Shown one piece after another: positions 56,786 to 64,000 of a stretch of DNA of 64,000 bases. Both the position numbers and the translations under genes were made by a program. This DNA is from Micromonospora antibiotica (GTDB lineage Bacteria; Actinomycetota; Actinomycetes; Mycobacteriales; Micromonosporaceae), in contig NZ_JAGFWR010000002.1 of the NCBI RefSeq assembly GCF_017599305.1, forward strand, positions 620,001 to 684,000, written 5' to 3'. Numbering within the stretch: position 1 is the stretch's first letter; each line of letters opens with the position of its first letter. Under the pieces are notes generated by a model that ran no database searches, was not told the origin of the DNA, and saw nothing but the letters and a program-made list of their open reading frames with translations.

Positions 56786-59700
56786 TCACGGCTGGTGCGG
56801 TCGGCGAGGCGGTGGGGTACGACGGGTCCGGCCACGCCGGGCGGCGGCGCGCAGCGCGGCGCGGGCCAGCTCGGGTCGGTCGGCGGCCCCGTCGAGGCTG
56901 GCGGCGAGCGCCCGGACGGTGGGGTGCCGGAACAGGTCGAGCATGGTGATCGACCGGCCGGTCGCGGCGGTCAGCCGGGCGTGCACCGCGGCCAGGGCCA
57001 GGGAGTGTCCGCCGATGTCGAAGAAGTTGTCGGCGACCCCGACCCGGTCGCGGTCCAGCACCTCCCGCCAGATGCCGGCGATCAGCTCCTCGGTCTCGGT
57101 CAGCTCGTCCGGACCGGTCGGCACCGGCGCGACCGGGGCCGGTGCGGTGGCGGCCACCGTCATCGCGCCGAGCGCCGCCACCCGTACGGTGGGCCGGGGC
57201 AGTGCCACGGCGACCGTGTCGGCCGGGCTGTGCGGGTCGGTGGCGAGCGCGCCGACCAGGTCGACCAGGTCGGCCAGGAGCGCGTCGATCCGGTCGGCGT
57301 CGAACAGGTCCGGGTTGTAGACGACGTCCACCCCGCACCGGCCGTCGCGCTGCACCACGTAGACGGTGACGTCGAACGGGGAGCCGGGCTTGGGCACCGG
57401 GACCACCTCGCCGGTCAGGCCGGTCAGCGCCAGCCAGGGCGGGGCGAAGTTGAGCACGTTGAACAGCACCTGCACCAGCGGGGCCCGGGAGGTGTCCCGC
57501 CCCACCCCGAGGGTCTCGACGAGCTTCTCCAGCGGTGCGCCCGGGTGGGCGGTCGCCTCGTGCAGCTCGGCGGCGCACCGGTCGACCAGTTCACCGAAAC
57601 CCACCCCGCCGGTCGCGCCCGGGCCGTCGGCCCGGCCGGTGCGCAGCCGCACCGGGACGGTGTCGATGAAGAAGCCGACCACGTCGTCGAAGGCGGCCAG
57701 CCGGCGGTCGGCGACGATCGCCCCGACCACGTGGTCGTCGCCGCCGGTGAGCCGGCGCAGCAGCTCGGCGAAGCCGGCCAGCAGCACCGCCGCGACGGTG
57801 CTGCCGCGCCGCTCGGCCAGATCCCGCACCGCCCGGTCGGCGGTGGCGGTCAGGGTCACCGCCGCCTCCGCCCCGGCGTACGTCTGCACCGCCGGGCGGG
57901 GGCGGTCGCGGGGCAGGTCCAGCACGGTCGGCACGCCCCGCAGGTGCTCCGTCCACCAGGTGAGGTCGGCGGGGCCCTGCCGGCGGTCCCGCGCGTCGCG
58001 CCACACCGCGTAGTCGGCGTACGAGGCGGACAGCGGCGGCAGGGCCGGCGACGCACCGGCGACGGCCTGCGCGTACCCGGTGGCCAGGTCGGCGTAGAGG
58101 ACCGCCTCGGACCAGCCGTCGAAGACCGCGTGGTGCATGGTCATCGCCAGCACGTGCTCGTCGGGGCCGAGCCGGTAGACGGTCACCTGCCAGGGCGGCC
58201 CGGTGGCCAGGTCGAAGGCGTGCGCGGCGCCGGCGGCGAGCATCCCGGCCAGCTCGGTCCCGGCGTCGGCGCGACCGGTCAGGTCGACCACCGGCACCGC
58301 CACGTCGGTCGGTTCCTCGCACACCGCGTAGGGCACCCCGGCGTTCTGCGGGATGCGCCAGCGCAGCACGTCGTGCCGGGTGGCCACGGCCCGCAGCGCC
58401 GCCCCGAGCGCCACCGTGTCCAGCGGACCACGCAACCGGTGCGCGACCGCGATGTTGTAGGGGGCGCTGGAGGGGGCGAGCTGGTCGACGAACCACAGTC
58501 GGCGCTGCGGCGGGGACAACGTCGGCGGGTTGCCGGTGGTCAGCCCGTCGGCGTCGGCGGGCGCGGCGGCCCTCAGCCGGGCGGCCAACGCGGCCGGGGT
58601 GCGCCCGGCCAGCACGTCCCGGGTGTCGACGTGCCGGCCCAGCTCGGCGCGCAACGCCGCGACCAGCCGCATCGCGGCGACGGAGTTGCCACCGGCGGCG
58701 AGGAAGTCGGTGTCCGGGGCGGGTGCCGCGCCGAGCAGCCGGGTCCAGACCCGCCGCACGACCCGCTCGACCGGGTCGGTCGGCTCGTCGGTCGGCCCGT
58801 CGGCGGGGACGACGGTCAGGGCGGCGTCGGCCAGCGCCCGCAGCGCCGGCCGGTCCAGCTTGCCGGTGATGGCGCTGACCGGCAGGTCGTCGCGGCGCAG
58901 CAGCCGCGCCGGCAGCATCGCGGCGGTCAACCGCCCCCCGGCGTACGCCCGGACGGTGTCGTCGTCGGGCGCGGTGGCCGGGGTGAGGAACGCGACGAGT
59001 TCGGTCCCGGCCGGGCCGGGCACCGCCTCCACGGCCACCCGGTCGACGCCGGGCACCCCGGCGAGCACGGCCTCCACCTCGCCCAACTCGATGCGCTGGC
59101 CCCGGATCTTGACCTGCCGGTCGGCCCGGCCGAGGTAGACGATCCGCCCGTCCCCGGCCTGCCGGACCAGGTCGCCGGTGCGGTAGAGCCGCTCGCCGGG
59201 CAGCCCGGAGAACGGGTCGGGGACGAACCGGTCGGCGGTCAGGCCGGGCCGGTTGAGGTAGCCGTCGGCCAGCCCCGGCCCGCCGATCAGCAGCTCACCG
59301 GTCTGCCCCGGCGGCACCGCCCGCAGCGCGTCGTCCACCACGTACGCCCGGTGGTTGGGCAGGGGCAGCCCGATCGGCACCGGGTCGGTGTCGGCGGCGG
59401 TCAGCTCACCGCTGACCGCCAGCACGGTGGTCTCGGTGGGGCCGTAGCCGTTGAGCAGCAGTCGGCCCGGCGCCCAGCGGGCAGCCAGCTCGGCGGGGAC
59501 GGCCTCGCCGCCGCACAGCACCGTCCGCCAGCCGGGCACCCGGGCCGGGTCCAGCATGGACAGCACGGTCGGGGTGATGAAACCCCAGTTCACGTCGTGG
59601 GCGACGATGAACCGGGCCAGCCGGTCCGGGTCGGAGCGGTCGTCCACGCCGAGCAGCTGCACGCTGCCGCCGAGCAGCAGCGGGACGAACAGGTCGATGC

Positions 59701-60331
59701 TGGCCGCGTCGAAGCCGAGCGAGGCGATGCCGAGGCTGCGCACCCCGGCGTCGGCGGCGCTGAGCGCGGCGCAGCCGGTGACGAACTCCACCACGTTGCG
59801 GTGGGTGGTCAGCACCCCCTTGGGCCGGCCGGTGGAACCCGAGGTGAACAGCACGTACGCCGGGTCGCCGGCCCGCGCCGGGCAGGGTGCCGACGGGGCC
59901 GGGCCGGTGGCGGTGACCACCTCGACGCCGGGGGTGCCGGCGAACTCGACCGCCGCCGCGTCCCCCACCACCAGCGTCACCCCGGCGTCGGCGGCGATCT
60001 CCCGCAGCCGCTGCCGGGGGCCACCGGGCTCCAACGGCACGTAGCAGCCCCCGGCGAGCAGCACGCCCAGCACGTCGACCACCAGGTCGGGCCGGCGGTG
60101 GGCGCAGATCCCCACCCGGGTCTGCCGGCCCACCCCCCGGGCCCGCAGCGCGGCGGCCAGGCCCGCCGCCCGACCGACCAGCTCCCGGTAGGTGAGCCGG
60201 TCGTCCCACTGGCGCACCGCCACCGCGTCCGGGCAGCGGGCCGCCCGTTCGGCGATCAGCTCGGCCAGCGTCCCGTCCGGCCAGGGCAGTGTTTCCCCGG
60301 TGACGGCACTGATGGACAGGATGTCGGTCAC
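56786..60331 (-). CDS. NRPS A-T-C-T
   Basis: An 1181-residue protein starting with adenylation (about 20-500, FTSGSTGRPKG) and no upstream C domain. Specificity positions D208 A209 I212 F251 L272 G274 G295 V303 L304 K491 give DAIFLGGVLK, a hydrophobic pocket with no exact match I know. First carrier AAGGNS (Ser 550), condensation domain about 605-1040 with HHAVFDG (733-739), and second carrier DIGGHS (Ser 1110) with no adenylation domain of its own. A basic Arg/Pro tail may dock to the following PKS. GTG 60331 has GGGGAG upstream. How the second carrier is loaded is open. Confidence 0.9.
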   Translation of the reverse strand: MTDILSISAVTGETLPWPDGTLAELIAERAARCPDAVAVRQWDDRLTYRELVGRAAGLAAALRARGVGRQTRVGICAHRRPDLVVDVLGVLLAGGCYVPLEPGGPRQRLREIAADAGVTLVVGDAAAVEFAGTPGVEVVTATGPAPSAPCPARAGDPAYVLFTSGSTGRPKGVLTTHRNVVEFVTGCAALSAADAGVRSLGIASLGFDAASIDLFVPLLLGGSVQLLGVDDRSDPDRLARFIVAHDVNWGFITPTVLSMLDPARVPGWRTVLCGGEAVPAELAARWAPGRLLLNGYGPTETTVLAVSGELTAADTDPVPIGLPLPNHRAYVVDDALRAVPPGQTGELLIGGPGLADGYLNRPGLTADRFVPDPFSGLPGERLYRTGDLVRQAGDGRIVYLGRADRQVKIRGQRIELGEVEAVLAGVPGVDRVAVEAVPGPAGTELVAFLTPATAPDDDTVRAYAGGRLTAAMLPARLLRRDDLPVSAITGKLDRPALRALADAALTVVPADGPTDEPTDPVERVVRRVWTRLLGAAPAPDTDFLAAGGNSVAAMRLVAALRAELGRHVDTRDVLAGRTPAALAARLRAAAPADADGLTTGNPPTLSPPQRRLWFVDQLAPSSAPYNIAVAHRLRGPLDTVALGAALRAVATRHDVLRWRIPQNAGVPYAVCEEPTDVAVPVVDLTGRADAGTELAGMLAAGAAHAFDLATGPPWQVTVYRLGPDEHVLAMTMHHAVFDGWSEAVLYADLATGYAQAVAGASPALPPLSASYADYAVWRDARDRRQGPADLTWWTEHLRGVPTVLDLPRDRPRPAVQTYAGAEAAVTLTATADRAVRDLAERRGSTVAAVLLAGFAELLRRLTGGDDHVVGAIVADRRLAAFDDVVGFFIDTVPVRLRTGRADGPGATGGVGFGELVDRCAAELHEATAHPGAPLEKLVETLGVGRDTSRAPLVQVLFNVLNFAPPWLALTGLTGEVVPVPKPGSPFDVTVYVVQRDGRCGVDVVYNPDLFDADRIDALLADLVDLVGALATDPHSPADTVAVALPRPTVRVAALGAMTVAATAPAPVAPVPTGPDELTETEELIAGIWREVLDRDRVGVADNFFDIGGHSLALAAVHARLTAATGRSITMLDLFRHPTVRALAASLDGAADRPELARAALRAAARRGRTRRTPPPRRPHQP

Positions 60332-60389
60332 GTCGCTCCCCGTACGGTTGCTGGTGCGGTACGCCCCACCGGGCGGACGGTGTGCCGGT

Positions 60390-63300
60390 TCACCGGTCGT
60401 CCCGGGCGGTGTCGTCGACCACGTGCAGGCGCAGTTCGCTGAGGTACCGGCGGCCGGCCGCGTCGGGCACCCAGGCGTCGTCCGGGCCGGGCAGCATCTC
60501 GCTGACCGTCAGGGAGACCCCGGGGCCGTCGCCCATCCGGGCGGCCCGCACCATGGCGCAGAACATGTTCGCGAAGGCCGGGCTGCTCAGGTCGGCGTAG
60601 CAGGGTTTGGTCTCGCTGCCGAGCTTGACGTAGACCTGCTCGGGCAGGTCGAGGCGGTGTCGCCAGGCCCGCACCGCGAGGAACCGGTCACGTTCCCCGG
60701 CGGCGTCGGCCAGACCGCTCTCCCCCACCGTGGTACGCCAGGTCCGCCGGGCCACCACCAGCCGGTCGATGGTGACCCGGGGGGTGTACGGGGCGGCGGC
60801 GACCAGCTTGAACCCGTCCACCGCGTGGGCGCTGAGCAGTTCACCGAAGACCTCGGTCAGCGGCCAGCTCTCGCCGTCGGCGGCGGTGGCGACCAGCCGG
60901 CCGTCCCGTTCGGACACGGTGAGCGCCACCGTGGGCAGCACCCGGGCCGGGTCGGCCCCGGGCGCCGCCGCGAAGGCCAACTGCCGGTCGCTGGGCCCGG
61001 CGAGGGCTTCGGCGGTCCGGCTGGTCCGCCGTGGCCAGTCGGTGGGGTACAGCAGCCGCAGCCGACGCCCGCCCAGGTCCGTGGTGAGGGCGTCCCGCAG
61101 CCGTTGTGGGTCGGGGTGGGCCGGGATGAACACCTCGCAGTCGAAGGACGCCCACGCGGCGTGTAGTTCGCCGAGCACGACGGTGTACTCCCCGCGCGCC
61201 AACGCCTCCGCGTCGGACGCGCAGAGTTGCAGGTCGGGGCTGTGTAGGACGGCCTTGGACCAGTGCGCCGGGGCGGCCGGGAAGACCTCGTCGACGCGGT
61301 CGGCGAGATCGGCGGCGGCGAGGCGCACCTCCCGGGTACCCGGTGGCAGCCCGGCGAAGCCGAACAGTCCCGCCCAGCGGGCGGCGAAGTCGGCGGCGAC
61401 CGCGTCGACCGGGCGGTCGCCGGTGCCCCAGAACAGTCCCTGGGCGAGGTACCACAGGTCGGCCAGGGAGACGGTGGCGTCCCCGGTCTCGCCGCGCAGT
61501 TCGTCGTACAGCTCACGGAACACCCGGTCGTACGCCTGCGCCAGGGCGGCCACCATCCAGCGGGCGGCCCGCAGCAGCACGTCGAGCGGCGCGGCCAGGT
61601 CGGCCAGGAACGGGGCACCGAGGGTGACGTCGAGATCCCGGGCGGTGTCCTCGTGGCAGAGGGTGCGGCCGGCGTACATCCGGCCCTCCCGACGCCGGGG
61701 CGACCGCCCGGTCAGCTCGGTGAAGGTGGTGTCGAGGGCGTCGAGGGCGTCGCCCAGGCGGTGCGGGTCACCGGCGGCTGCGGCGACGGCGTCGCGGGCG
61801 GCGGTCAGCCGGTCCAGCCCTGACCGGGCGGCCAACCGGGCCGCCGGATCGCCGACGGCGTCGATCCGGGCGCGCAGCACCTCCTCCGCGGCCGGGCTGA
61901 CCGGCAGGGCCGCGTCCCAGGTGAGCAGCTCCCGTTCGACGAGCCGGTCGAGCAGGGTGTAGCCGTCCTCGGGCCGGCGCAGCCCGATGGCCGGGTCGGC
62001 GACCAGCTCGTGGGCGGGGCGGCGGCCGTCAACGGCGGCCAGCAGCGCGGCCTCCACCGGGGACAGCGCCACCGGTGGTTGTCCGGGGCGCAGCACGGTG
62101 CGGTCGCGCACCGCGACCTGCGGGGCCAGCACCGGCGGCCACCAGCGCCGGACGGCGAGTTCGGTGCCGATGCACTCGGCGTACTCGTCGAGCGCCCACG
62201 ACTCGAACCGGACCCACCGTCGCCGGGTCAGTTCCGGGCCGACCCGCAGCCGGGCGGTCTCCGGCTGCGCCGGGTCGACGGTCACCCAGCAGCTGGGGCC
62301 GAAGAAGCCGACCGTCTCGTTCTTGCCGCAGTACCGCTGCCAGTACTTGAGCAGGGCCCGTTCCCGGTCACGGCGGCGCACGTTGCGCGGCGCGTCGGGA
62401 CCGCCCCGGACCAGACCGTCGAAGGCCACCAGCGCGCCCCGGTTCTGCCAGGTCACCGCCTCGCGCACCAGCGGGTCGGCGGCGAGTTCGGTGAACCGCT
62501 GCCCGGCGGCGCGGACGGCCTCGTCGAACTCCTTGTCGAAGCGTTCGACGCCGCCGCCGGTGGCCAGCAGCTCGTCGGCGAGCGCGGCGGCGGCCGGGGC
62601 GGCGAACAGGGCGAGGCCGTCGGCCGGGAAGCCGGTGCTGCGCAGGATCGCGTCGCGCCACACCGACCAGCCGGTGTCGCCCAGCGGCACCCGGTGGTCG
62701 ACCGTCCCACCCGTACCGGGTGCCGGTACCGACGCGACGGGCCCCGGGGCGCGGCCGGCACCGACCGAGGCGGCCCGGTCGGTGCCGGTCTCGGTGCGCG
62801 GGGCACCGGGGGTGGTGGGCGGCGGGGAGCCGAGGGCGGCGGTTAGGTCGGCGCGGATCAGACCGAGCAGGTCGGGCAACCGGTCGTGCAGGAAGAAGTG
62901 CCCGCCGTCGAGTTCGTGCAGGGTGAAGCCGGCTGCGGTGTGCCCGGCCCAGCCGGCGCTGTGCTCCCGGCTGACCGCCCGGTCGGCCCGGCCGCCGAAC
63001 GCCACCACCGGCACCGGCAGCGGCGCCTCGGGGACGTACCGGTAACTGTCGACCCGACCGAAGTCGGCGCGCAGCAACGGCAGCAGCAGCTCCACCAGTT
63101 CCGGGTGGTCGAGCAGGCCGGCGGGCAGGCCGCCGCCGTCGGCGAGCCGGCGCAGCAGTTCGTCGTCGGCCACCTGGGACAGCCCGTCGAAGAGACTCGC
63201 GGCGGTGACGTGCGGAGCGCGGGCACCACCGACGTAGAGGCGCAGCGGCAGCTCACGGCCGGTGCGGCGCAGTTCCCGGACCACCTCGAAGCCGAGCCGG

Positions 63301-63560
63301 CCGCCCATCGAGTGCCCGTAGATCGCGTACGGGCGGTCGGCCCGGTCGGCGACGGCGGTGGCCACCTCCGCGACGGTGAAGGCGGCGTCCTCGCTGATCC
63401 GGTTCTCCCGGCCGGGCAGCTGCACGGCCAGCACCTCGACGTCGGGGCCGATCTCCGCCGGCCAGCGGCGGAAGGCGCTGGCCCCGCCCCCGGCGTACGG
63501 CAGGCAGAACAACTGCACCGGTGCCAGGGGTCGGCTTCCGGGCGAGACGAACCAGTTCAC
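60390..63560 (-). CDS. Thioesterase fused to a LanB-like lantibiotic dehydratase glutamylation domain
   Basis: A 1056-residue fusion. Residues 1-240 are a type II thioesterase (FCLPYAGGGASAFRRW, GHSMGG with Ser 84, Asp 193, His 221). A Pro/Thr-rich linker (245-290) follows. Residues 291-1056 match the N-terminal domain of lantibiotic dehydratases: YWQRYCGKNETVGFFGP (about 407-422), YAGRTLCHEDTARDLDVTLG, and VYVKLGSETKPCYADLSSP near the end. The separate LanB elimination domain seems absent, as in split LanBs and PEARL-type aminoacyl-tRNA ligases. LanB enzymes use glutamyl-tRNA to activate Ser/Thr. GTG 63560 overlaps the PKS stop (GTGA). Probable role: tRNA-dependent modification of a carrier-bound residue plus chain proofreading. 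Confidence 0.88.
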   Translation of the reverse strand: MNWFVSPGSRPLAPVQLFCLPYAGGGASAFRRWPAEIGPDVEVLAVQLPGRENRISEDAAFTVAEVATAVADRADRPYAIYGHSMGGRLGFEVVRELRRTGRELPLRLYVGGARAPHVTAASLFDGLSQVADDELLRRLADGGGLPAGLLDHPELVELLLPLLRADFGRVDSYRYVPEAPLPVPVVAFGGRADRAVSREHSAGWAGHTAAGFTLHELDGGHFFLHDRLPDLLGLIRADLTAALGSPPPTTPGAPRTETGTDRAASVGAGRAPGPVASVPAPGTGGTVDHRVPLGDTGWSVWRDAILRSTGFPADGLALFAAPAAAALADELLATGGGVERFDKEFDEAVRAAGQRFTELAADPLVREAVTWQNRGALVAFDGLVRGGPDAPRNVRRRDRERALLKYWQRYCGKNETVGFFGPSCWVTVDPAQPETARLRVGPELTRRRWVRFESWALDEYAECIGTELAVRRWWPPVLAPQVAVRDRTVLRPGQPPVALSPVEAALLAAVDGRRPAHELVADPAIGLRRPEDGYTLLDRLVERELLTWDAALPVSPAAEEVLRARIDAVGDPAARLAARSGLDRLTAARDAVAAAAGDPHRLGDALDALDTTFTELTGRSPRRREGRMYAGRTLCHEDTARDLDVTLGAPFLADLAAPLDVLLRAARWMVAALAQAYDRVFRELYDELRGETGDATVSLADLWYLAQGLFWGTGDRPVDAVAADFAARWAGLFGFAGLPPGTREVRLAAADLADRVDEVFPAAPAHWSKAVLHSPDLQLCASDAEALARGEYTVVLGELHAAWASFDCEVFIPAHPDPQRLRDALTTDLGGRRLRLLYPTDWPRRTSRTAEALAGPSDRQLAFAAAPGADPARVLPTVALTVSERDGRLVATAADGESWPLTEVFGELLSAHAVDGFKLVAAAPYTPRVTIDRLVVARRTWRTTVGESGLADAAGERDRFLAVRAWRHRLDLPEQVYVKLGSETKPCYADLSSPAFANMFCAMVRAARMGDGPGVSLTVSEMLPGPDDAWVPDAAGRRYLSELRLHVVDDTARDDR

Positions 63561-64000
63561 CGTGCGCCTCTCTGCGGTGGATCGATCCAGTGCCGCCGGC
63601 GCTGGAAGGGGTAGCCGGGCAGCCCGGTGCGCCGCACGACGCCCTCCGGGTGCAGCGCGGCCCAGTCGACGTCCCGGCCGGCCACCCACCCGGCGGCCAG
63701 GTCCCGCAGTGCGCCGGGCGCACCGGCCACGGTGACGCCGGTGGTGAGCAGTTCGTCCAGCCCGGCGATCGCCTCGGTCAGGTCGGCGGCGACGACGGCG
63801 GCCCGCCGGCCGAAGGAACGCCGGCCCAGCGCCAGGGTGGCGGCCACCTCGGACAGTTCCGGCCCGGTGCCGGCCAGGTGGGTACGCAGCCGGGTCAACG
63901 CCGCGCGCAGCGCCTGCGGGGTACGCGCCGACACCGGCAGCAGCCAGGACCGGGGTGCCGCCGGCTCGGCCGGTACGACCGGGGGCGGCTGTTCCACCAC
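63557..64000 (-). CDS. PKS, C-terminal end: KS tail and AT-docking-like linker without AT (partial)
   Basis: The frame enters from the right edge and ends at 63557. Its first residues (VVEQPPP) look like the tail of a ketosynthase just after the NAH motif. Then comes the KS-AT linker (SWLLPVSARTPQALRAAL, LGRRSFGRRAAVVAADL), followed directly by the post-AT segment (VAGRDVDWAALHPEG, LPGYPFQRRRHWI) and the stop. An acyltransferase of about 300 residues is missing between them, and there is no carrier domain after. This is how trans-AT docking domains look. The missing 5' part lies outside the window. Confidence 0.82.
   Translation of the reverse strand: MVEQPPPVVPAEPAAPRSWLLPVSARTPQALRAALTRLRTHLAGTGPELSEVAATLALGRRSFGRRAAVVAADLTEAIAGLDELLTTGVTVAGAPGALRDLAAGWVAGRDVDWAALHPEGVVRRTGLPGYPFQRRRHWIDPPQRGAR

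Noticed and set aside
51924..57320. A very long plus-strand open frame (about 1800 codons) opposite the PKS and NRPS genes
   Set aside because: Arg/Gly/Pro/His-rich translation without domains; a by-product of high GC third positions in the real minus-strand genes, which show full catalytic motifs.
60390..63560. Reading the LanB-like gene as part of a lanthipeptide cluster
   Set aside because: No precursor peptide, LanC cyclase or LanT-type transporter gene is visible, and the gene is coupled to PKS/NRPS genes on both sides.

Overview
The window is very GC-rich DNA with gene arrangements typical of an actinomycete: GTG starts, ATGA/GTGA stop-start overlaps, STAS/PP2C partner-switching genes, an XRE-DUF397 pair and an ECF sigma factor with a TPR tail beside a YciI protein. 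The families present suggest Micromonosporaceae (Micromonospora-like), but this is inferred from style only. No tRNA, rRNA, CRISPR array, transposase or phage gene was seen.

Layout. 1-3.7 kb: the end of an uptake and catabolism operon (ABC permease, lipoprotein binding protein, HpcH/HpaI aldolase, SDR dehydrogenase, LacI regulator), closed by a 46-bp tandem repeat. 3.9-10.1 kb (minus strand): a two-component system followed by a YkcA/B-like membrane glycosyltransferase and a GT2-GtrA protein. 10.2-13.3 kb: a small conserved protein, a soluble Ser/Thr kinase, an unusual OsmC/Ohr protein and a membrane-anchored lysozyme-like protein. 13.4-19 kb: a signalling island with a DivIVA-like coiled coil, a CheY-like regulator, three STAS proteins, a cobalamin-binding protein carrying the CarH-type W-x9-E-H motif, and a PAS-GAF-PP2C phosphatase. 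19-28.8 kb: AI-2E-family permease, type II NADH dehydrogenase-like protein, a secreted three-repeat protein, a second LacI regulator, a small molybdopterin oxidoreductase/ferredoxin-reductase/zinc-ribbon set, and terC behind what looks like a complete manganese (yybP-ykoY) riboswitch. 28.8-41.2 kb: housekeeping and accessory genes (pirin, DedA, MOSC, two methyltransferases, XRE/DUF397, GGDEF, PemK-like, ECF sigma plus YciI, Nudix, serpin-like).

41.4-64 kb and beyond the right edge: a one-direction (minus strand) hybrid NRPS/PKS biosynthetic cluster. In transcription order: end of a PKS with a KS-AT linker but no AT; a thioesterase fused to a LanB-type lantibiotic dehydratase glutamylation domain; an A-T-C-T NRPS; a KS-AT-KR-DH-T PKS; a TauD-family dioxygenase; an MbtH protein; a C-A-T NRPS with an Asn specificity code; and a C-A-T-TE NRPS with a Ser-like code, a cysteine in place of the thioesterase serine, and a C-terminal MFS exporter. 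Neighbouring genes are separated by 58 bp or less or overlap by 1-4 bp, and the cluster ends at a strong hairpin at 41360-41394. The expected product is a short acyl-peptide with an enoyl unit followed by Asn (possibly hydroxylated) and Ser, modified by a tRNA-dependent LanB-like enzyme. I do not recognise it as a known pathway, and it is the strongest candidate for an undescribed system here.

Between convergent genes there are repeated strong GC hairpins without U-tracts (18958, 20665, 24681, 28827, 36000, 41360), which look like the normal bidirectional terminators of this genome.
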